Positions 56,858 to 64,000 of a DNA stretch of 64,000 nt are shown one piece after another; position 1 is the first letter of the stretch; every line of letters starts with the position of its first letter. The stretch is from contig NC_091275.1 of assembly GCF_042100115.1 (NCBI RefSeq), forward strand, positions 1,116,001 through 1,180,000. Reading direction: 5' to 3'. The notes below the pieces were generated by a model. That model saw nothing but the letters and a program-made list of their open reading frames with translations. It was not told the origin of the DNA and searched no databases. The DNA comes from Alternaria dauci. Lineage: Eukaryota; Ascomycota; Dothideomycetes; Pleosporales; Pleosporaceae. Position numbers and translations under genes: made by a program.

Positions 56858-59800
56858 CTAGTCCAAATATACCGGTATCCCGTACACAACAGCAGCCGCC
56901 CCATTCAAGTACCGCAGGTAACAAGCCTTTCTCGCACCCCGCACCGCTTCGTCTAGTCCAACTCCCCTCTGCGGGTTTCCTCCCAAATCTGGCTGATCGT
57001 CTACAAGCTTCACAGACTTGTTTCCCTTCTTTGCGCTATCAGCGGCCCTCGCACCCTCTACCTCGTCCACCAATTGCGCAATTCTACTCTTGCCCTTGCC
57101 CTTTTTCGCAGGAGTCTTGGCAGGAGTCTTGGATGGCAGCACATCTTCTTGCGCCTCAGGCCACAATCCCCATAGTTCGCCTGCTTTGACGGCGAAGCGA
57201 TCGCAGTCTTTGTCCGTGACGTCCCATAACATGCCCAGTACTGCTGGTGCGCCGGCCGTGAGATACGAAGCAAGCATACCCGAGGGCTCAAAAATGCCAT
57301 TTTCGGTAAGATGCACAGACGAGCAACCGAAGAGGAGTGTGGTCGCACAGCCTGGCTTTCGCTCTCCTTCATTCTGCTCGCCAGGATAGAGTCGTCGGAC
57401 TGATTTCGACTTGACATATTGCGCACCGCTGCCGTGACCAAAGTATAACACTATGTCTTTGTCTCGTAACGAATCCTCAAATTCCTTTTCCGACGGCGGG
57501 CGGTTGGCGATGTGATTCCAAGGACCTGTAAGTTCGTCTAGACGTGGCTTGATGGTCTTCGAGGTATGTGCCAAGTCTCCCGAAGGGTTTAGCATGCTTG
57601 TACCTCCCGTAGCTGTAGAAATGTAATGACCGGGAGCAGCATTCTGGTGAGTTGCCGAAGATCGTGCAGAAAGTATTCGTTCACGAAGGGCGGCTAGCGA
57701 GGGTAGTCGCGAGATCGAGAGCTGTTCTAGACAAGGTAGCGACTCCCATGGGAAGGCATGCAAGTTGTTGTCCAAAATGAGTATCGTATGGCGAGAAGTA
57801 GCCTCAAGCTTTTGGGACGCGCTGTGATAGGCACGTAACGCTTCATGCGTCTCTACGACCATGGCATCAAAATCGAGCTCATCGTATGCATTGCGCTCGC
57901 CGTTGAATTGGAGGATGTCCACCACGAAGTATATGAGGTCCATGAGTGCTTCGTCCAGGTCGAGATCGTCATTGGTGGCATCGCCCAGCCCAATGAACAA
58001 TTCCAGCACTCGTGCATCCAGCACTGGTCGCTTTTGCGTACTCTTCTTCTTCTTCTTGCGAGATGGCAAGTGCTCGTTGAGTATATCATCCAATGATTTT
58101 CGGAATTGAGCAAGAAGAGCTGGTTGCCTTTCGTGTTGTGAGAAGATACCCTTGAAACCACCGAGCCAGATATTTTCCATGTTGATTAGAAGCTCGCGAA
58201 GCCGGGTGTCGAGGGCTTCGCGTTCAGCCCACCATTGGTGTCTTGCTTCCCTGGAAGTCATATCCTTGGCAGAACGAGTACTGAAGTCACTGAGCTCGAC
58301 GATTTCATCGAAATCTCGCTTGCCATCATCAAAAGAAAACTCTTCTTCGTCCATCTCCCGGGAAGCGTGACGAGCAAGTGGCAGACGTAATACGAACGGA
58401 GACAAGCCACTCTCGAATCGGGTGATGAACAGCTCATCACGTGCCTCACTAAGCGCCAGCGATACAGCAGACCAGGTTTCTGGAATGATGTCAACATACT
58501 CTTTCTGAAAGCTCGATACTGAGCTGAAGGCAAAGTGTGATGAATCAGAAGTTGGCCATCTCAGACAATCATCGCGTGAAAGCTGCTCCTTCTCCGCCTC
58601 TGTCGACTCCTGCACGAGTCGCAGGGCATTGACTTTGGGAAGTTCGCTCATGTATGCTGCGTATAATGGGTGGAGTGAGCCTGGGAGCTCTGTCCCCGAA
58701 ACAGCCGACATCAACACAGTGACGTGACCGAGCGCCATGGAGGTTTGACGGAACAGATGGTTTGATCCATTAGTAGCACACAGGGAGTGTGCTTCAACAA
58801 GTCGTGCACGTGCGTCACGAAGCGTGTCCATGAAATCCACCTTGGTTTGCTTCTTGGCCCGGCCACCTTTAGTGGTAGTCGAAGTTGCCAGAACACCCTT
58901 CTTGGCGGTGGCCGTGTCGAGGCCAAAAGCAGGAAAGGCAATGGTCGACTCAGGGAGTGTGTTTACAGTAAAGTCTTCAGCAATCTGCTTCGCGCTCTGT
59001 GCCAGTTTGGCTTTGAAGATAGCCCACATGTGCGACACCTCCTGGCTTAGTCCGGCTTGAAGCTGCTCCGCTTCACCAAGTATGCTTAGAGCTTTTGCGA
59101 GATCATCGTGGAGTAGGTTTGCGAGGACAGCCCGGTCCCTCATACTCGCCTGGAACACAAATAGCGCAGAGCACTCTTCGGCGATCTTGGGCGCTTCCAA
59201 GACGGCGGTTTTGCCTGCTTGACGTTTGGTCCTTGGAGCAGCCTTTGCAACTACTTCTGTGGCCTTGGCGCGAGCGTTGGCGGTAGGCCTTGAAGCCGCT
59301 CGCGGTTCAGCTTTTACTGCAGGTTTGCGACCTCTTGTTGCTGGTCTCTTGGCATTCTCCGTGGCCTCCAAGGTCATAGAAGAGATCTGATCAGCAAGCA
59401 CGTCGACGGAGGTAGAAAAAGTCTCCAGAGTCTTGATGTATGATGGCGAACTCAGGCTCTCAAGGAGCTTCTCCATGCAGTCGTACGACTGTATCTCCTG
59501 TTCGTATTGACCGCTCCAGTGGTGTATCCTGGCCACGGCTGAATGATAACCTGCAGTTGACAGGCACTTGCGGGAAAGATCGGGACTCAAGGACTTGAGA
59601 ATGGTTTCGGCCTTGTCAGGTCTGCCGCTCTGCGCCCAACAGTCAGCGCGCCAGCTGGCATTGTCTGTGGCCAAAGTCACAGATTGTGTGGCTACAGCTA
59701 CTTTTTCAGCCTGTTCAGCAACATGGATTGCTTCATGTAATAGGCCTTGGTGGGCAAAGATCTGAGATTGCTGCATCAGTGCCCGATACAACGCGGGAAC

Positions 59801-62800
59801 CAGGCACCAAAATTCAGGTCCATTGAGAGCATCATGTGTCACGGACATGACAAGAGGCGCGATAGGTTCCACATTCTCCGATGTTGTCATCTTTTTCGCA
59901 CTGGCCCGTGATTCGAGGGCGGCCCATATGCGACGATTGATTGTGATGCACTGCCTCGCATGCCGAGCTGCTGCCTTGTACGACCCAGTAGCTGTGGCGA
60001 GAAGCGACTGCACATAAGCGGCAGCCGCCACAATCTTGTTGAATCGCAATCGGCCAGAGAGCGTGGTTGTAGGCTTTGCGAGATCCATGAACTGATGATC
60101 GTTCAGCGCAAGAGATTGAGCATCCGCCATAATAGTCAAGCTGGGACATCGTCAGTATGATTTCATCAAGAGGATTGAGTACGCTACATACCATTTTGTG
60201 GTGTTCCCGATACCCACAAGATACTCAGCGTATGCCATATGCCAATGCAGCTTGACCTCAACAGATGATGTCTGGCGTTCGAGCAACGCTTCAGCCTTCG
60301 CTAAAGATAGCCCTGCTTTGCCGGTATATCCAAGACGAAGGAATTGCAGGCCGAGGGAACATGAAACGGCGATACGCTCGGATGCATCAGAATTGTTTTC
60401 AAGCTCCAAGATCTTGACTAGGAGATGCAAGAGAGGTAACGCAAGATACTCCTCTCCCTTCGCGTTAAGAAATTCAAGGCATGCTTGGAGATCTTGCAGC
60501 CAGGATTCAGTGTTTTCAACGCAATCTGTGAGTGCCTCCCATGAAGACACTGAGCTAACAAGCGACTCCCACGTTGTGAAACATTGGCGAAAGGTGGTTG
60601 TGGTAGAAGATGACTGCTGCATGGACGCTTTGAGATCGCGAAGCGCTTTGAGATGCACCTCGTAGCGTTTTAATGCCTCGTCTTTGCTACCCGCACTTTG
60701 CATCTTGTCGTCATCCGTGGCGTCGAACGATATCAGTTCCTCGGACAATATCTGTGGATTCTGTTGAGAAAGCTGAAGAAGTGCGACAGAGAGTCGGAGC
60801 TGTCGGACAGGATAGACGCTCGGTGAATAAAGACGCCGCAATCGTTCCACCAGGATACGGATCGAGTGGTCAAGACTCGAGTCCCATTGTCGGTTCTTGG
60901 TCAGAGTTCGTAGATAAAAGCCAAGCTGCAACTCTAGAATGGCTCCCCTAGTTCCTGACTCTAACTCAACGTCGTCGTAAAAGGCAAATTCGTCTACATT
61001 CTGAAGACCAGATATGACGAAAGAGTGATGCAGTGTCTTCAATACCCGAACGAGAGCATCAAATGGTCCTTCACTATCAAACACATTGTGCAAGGAGGAT
61101 GTTGACGTTTTCTCGGAGAGCTGCTGCAACACGTCAACAGTGAGGTGGCTTTGGATGCATTGTCGAAAAGCGTTACGAGAGCTGTCGGTACGTTTCAAGT
61201 CCTCCAAGGTCTCGCCCCAGTTTTCCAGCTTCATTGAGAGGAGTCCAATTTCTCTCTCAGATGGCGAACGGAATTGCACGAGGTCGATTGAGCGCTCCAT
61301 AGCCACAACGAGGGCTTCGGGATTGCAACGTGCTCTTCGCAACTGCAGATACAAAGACCAGTACGCATTCGATAGCTTGATCATGTACGCGCCCACGAGA
61401 GAGATGTTCTCTTCCTTAGAGAGTGTGCCGTGTCCGATCTCTTCCTCGAATCGACGTATGATATGTGAGCCTTCTTGAAGGATGATATCCAGCTCTTTCC
61501 ACTGATCTTGAGTCTTTGTCGTTCTCTTGCAACATGCCATCAGAGAGTCGACCGTACTCTTGGCATACTTCCATGCTAGAGATACTCGCTCCTGTTTTCG
61601 ATTTTGCGATTTTGTATCTATTTCACTGGAAGATGTAGCCCCCAGGAATCTGGCAAAGAAATGCACACTGGCTGCAATAATGGGCACGGCATGCTGATCA
61701 GTCGGAGTGCTCTCAGTACTAGCTGTAGTTTTCGATATGCTTGTGACAAGTAATCGTGTCGCAGCGCGCCGCAGTGCATTCACTTCAGTAAACAAAGATT
61801 CCAAATCAGATACTGATCCACCTAAAGCGCCATCCAAGATCTGAAGTGCAGTTGTAATGGTCTCATCCAAGTCTGGTTTTTTCTCGCCTTTCGAATGTGC
61901 CTCGAGATTGATTGTGGCAACGCGTATCGCATGTGTTGTTTGCTTTGCTGCAGACGCGTTGGACTCCATGGTGTCTTTTGGCGGCCCCAGCCATCGAAGG
62001 GCCTGATCAGACAAGCCCGCAGCTTGAGCAAGAGAGGACAGAGTCTTGTTCGTTGCGGCTTGTGGAGTAGGCTCACCCGGGAACCCAACCAAATCAACGT
62101 ACAAGGTCTCAGCGAGTTTGTACCTCTTGCTTGGGTTGAGCTGCGATCTGCGGGCGAAGGCAACTATGCATTTGGTGAAGGGTTCTGAAAGCTCTCGGTC
62201 CACACTGCCTTGATGCTTGGCCAAACTCCACCATTTCTTTCGAACGCTAAATGCCAGATGTTGCAATAGAAGTACGGTCTCGGCAGACGGCTGTAGAGTG
62301 TTCGCATCTTCGGTGGTCGATATGCTCGGACATAGAGAGAGGATGGTCTGCGCCAAGGACTCCAGTTGTCTTGCCGCCTTGGCCTGGCCGTTGGGGGTCT
62401 TCGCAGTGTGGAAGAGTAGGTTTGCGGGGGATGAGGGGTTGGTCAACTTAAGATATTCCCAAGTGGCTTCAACAGTCCGGGGCCTCTTCAGCTTTGCAAT
62501 AATGCGCAAAGTGTACATTTGAAAGTTTGCTACTAGTGGGACAGCTGGGCTCTTTGGGTCCATCGCCGCGAAGTCGAGAAGGAGGGCGAGGCTCTCTTTC
62601 TCTGCAAGTCCCTGCTGTTGCGGACCAGGCTTGGCCTCGTCTTTGCCCGCATCCTGCCCAAGGTATTTGTCCAGCTTCCTCTTCAACCCTCTCAGTTCCT
62701 TGACTGCCATATTGTCTAGGCCGAGTGCGACCAGCTTTCCGATAAGCACAAGCACGCCGTTCTCATACTGAAGCTCCTGCGCGTCCTTGCCCAAGACCTT

Positions 62801-63412
62801 CTGTGCCTCGGGTGTACCCAGATACGCAAACGCGGTTCTTGCGCATTCGGCTGTTGCGAGCACGCCCGGTTCTGGACCTGGTGCGAGGAAGGAAGAATAG
62901 GACGACGACCGCCGAGGGACGCGTTTCTGGGGCGAATTGTTGAGTTGCGAGACGGAGCGCTCCCTGAGCGGCTGTTGTGACGCGGAGGAGTTCGTTGTCT
63001 GGCCGAGTCGCGGCCTCGCAGGCTTGCGCGCATCTTCGGTGGGCGTTGGCTTCGACTTGGTAGGGGGGCGGGCGGCGGTCATGTGCGGTGCCTTCTTCAG
63101 CGCATCTGCAAGCGTCTGGAGAGTGGTGTTGGCCACTTCAGTCGCTAGCACGTACTTCTCCTTGGGTCCAAGGTTCGAGTTCTTCTGCTTCCCGATATCC
63201 GCTGGCGCTGCAGCCGTTGCGGTCGCGCCTCTTCTCCGTGCGACAGGCTGGACTTTTGCTCTGACATTCTCCTTTTGTGGCGCGTCCTCTATTTTTCTTG
63301 ACAGCAGGTCCTGGAGCGCAGTCGCGGTGGCATTTGTGCATGTTGAGATTGACCGCAAGTCGGCCTTGATTCGATCGATGCGTGTGCGCGTCGTCTCGTC
63401 TTTTGTCGCCAT
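56858..63412 (-). CDS. Separase (peptidase C50)
   Basis: Two exons (63412-60192 and 60140-56858; 51-bp intron GTATGT..CCCAG) give 2167 aa. An in-frame ATG at 63445 would add 11 residues. Separase (Esp1/Cut1/BimB) cleaves the cohesin kleisin at anaphase. The first ~1700 residues are a helical superhelix with basic, disordered inserts (ATRGRKPAVKAEPRAASRPT). The C-terminal caspase-like domain is clear: AFPWESLPCLEQLSISRLPS; the catalytic dyad His1976 in YFGHGSGAQY and Cys2013 in LLFGCSS; then GMLASYLTAGAPAVLGMLWDVTDKD. A Lys-rich insert (KTPAKTPAKKGKGK) precedes the closing helix. Length is in the usual range for fungal separases. The stop lies 302 bp upstream of the Zn2Cys6 gene's ATG. Confidence 0.96.
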
Positions 63413-64000
63413 TTTCGTAGGGCCTGGGTGGGTAGGTATTCGCATGTGTAACGTCTCATACAGTCCGTAGATTATACATTACTAAGAAGACGGGCGCGCT
63501 GGTGGGTATCGTGTCGTTCAGTGCGGTCGCTGTTGGGCTCAAAGGCCGCGGCCAAACAGCGCCAAAACACGCTACCGCATCCGGTTAGCGCCAGTCTGCA
63601 TTCAGGCCTATCCTTGGGAAAGCGCGACCGACCCCTTGGACCATTCAACGGCTGTTTGCTACCCATCACGAGACCTGTTCGGTTCTCGCTGCTTGCACCA
63701 CATCTGCCATCACGCCCAAGTGTTGTTCTGGTCTACAGGTACCTCTAACAAACACGCGATTTGCAACACTAAGCTCAAAAATTTTCCGCTTTCATGCAAC
63801 TCGCGAACGGGCTCTGTGTAACATAGCACAGGCACAGCATTCTAGCAGCGCAACAAAACGCACTTGGCAGATATGACGTGTTGTGCATGGATTGTTTTGC
63901 TATCAAGAGCCACAGGTCCTGACATGTCGGGGAACAAGACGTCCAACAGCGAACCCCGGGCGGTGATATGCGCACGCGTCAGTAACACATAAGGATGATG
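63413..64000. other. Separase promoter side and right edge
   Basis: About 590 bp upstream of separase up to the window edge. Only short frames occur here and no motif is recognised. Confidence 0.5.

Overview
The window looks like nuclear DNA of a filamentous ascomycete, most likely a dothideomycete of the Pleosporales type. Genes are monocistronic and lie on both strands. Introns are short (about 45-66 bp, one of 140 bp) with GT..AG ends and CTAAC/CTGAC-like branch sites. Protein families are typical of Pezizomycotina: FSH1 hydrolase, Zn2Cys6 regulator, CAP59-like GT69, But2-like secreted protein and a fungal STAND-type N-terminal domain. The order-level placement is inference. Exon coordinates below were worked out by hand from splice signals and frame continuity.

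Left part (1-11 kb): the 3' part of a CBP3-type cytochrome bc1 chaperone gene (+); a large GT28/UDP-glycosyltransferase with VPS13/ATG2-like and UIM-like C-terminal segments (-); a small secreted But2-like protein (-); a five-exon linalool dehydratase/isomerase-like gene (-); and COX10, the haem O synthase (-). CBP3 and COX10 both serve assembly of the mitochondrial respiratory chain.

Middle left (11.7-24.5 kb): a five-exon protein with a fungal NLR-type N-terminal domain, a proline-rich linker and a coiled coil (+); an FSH1-type serine hydrolase (+); the kinetochore scaffold Spc7/KNL1 with its PP1 site and MELT-like repeats (+); a secreted type-B carboxylesterase (+); and a hypothetical F-box-like protein (-).

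Gene-poor block (24.5-31.9 kb): only weak candidates, on opposing strands, with no recognisable transposon domain.

Middle right (31.9-42.6 kb): a GT69 (CAP59/CMT1-like) mannosyltransferase (-); two divergent paralogues that share an ungapped domain of about 70 residues (+,+); a Ser-His-Ala-Pro-repeat, Cys/His-rich protein (-); and a 14-TMS MFS transporter (-).

Right part (43-63.4 kb): cohesin SMC1 (-), divergent from the glycerophosphocholine acyltransferase GPC1 (+); a small coiled-coil protein (-); an aldo-keto reductase, an FAD oxidoreductase and a Zn2Cys6 factor in a row (-,-,-); and separase (-). Three core chromosome-segregation genes (Spc7, SMC1, separase) thus lie within about 46 kb. 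I see no rRNA, tRNA, CRISPR or intact mobile element.
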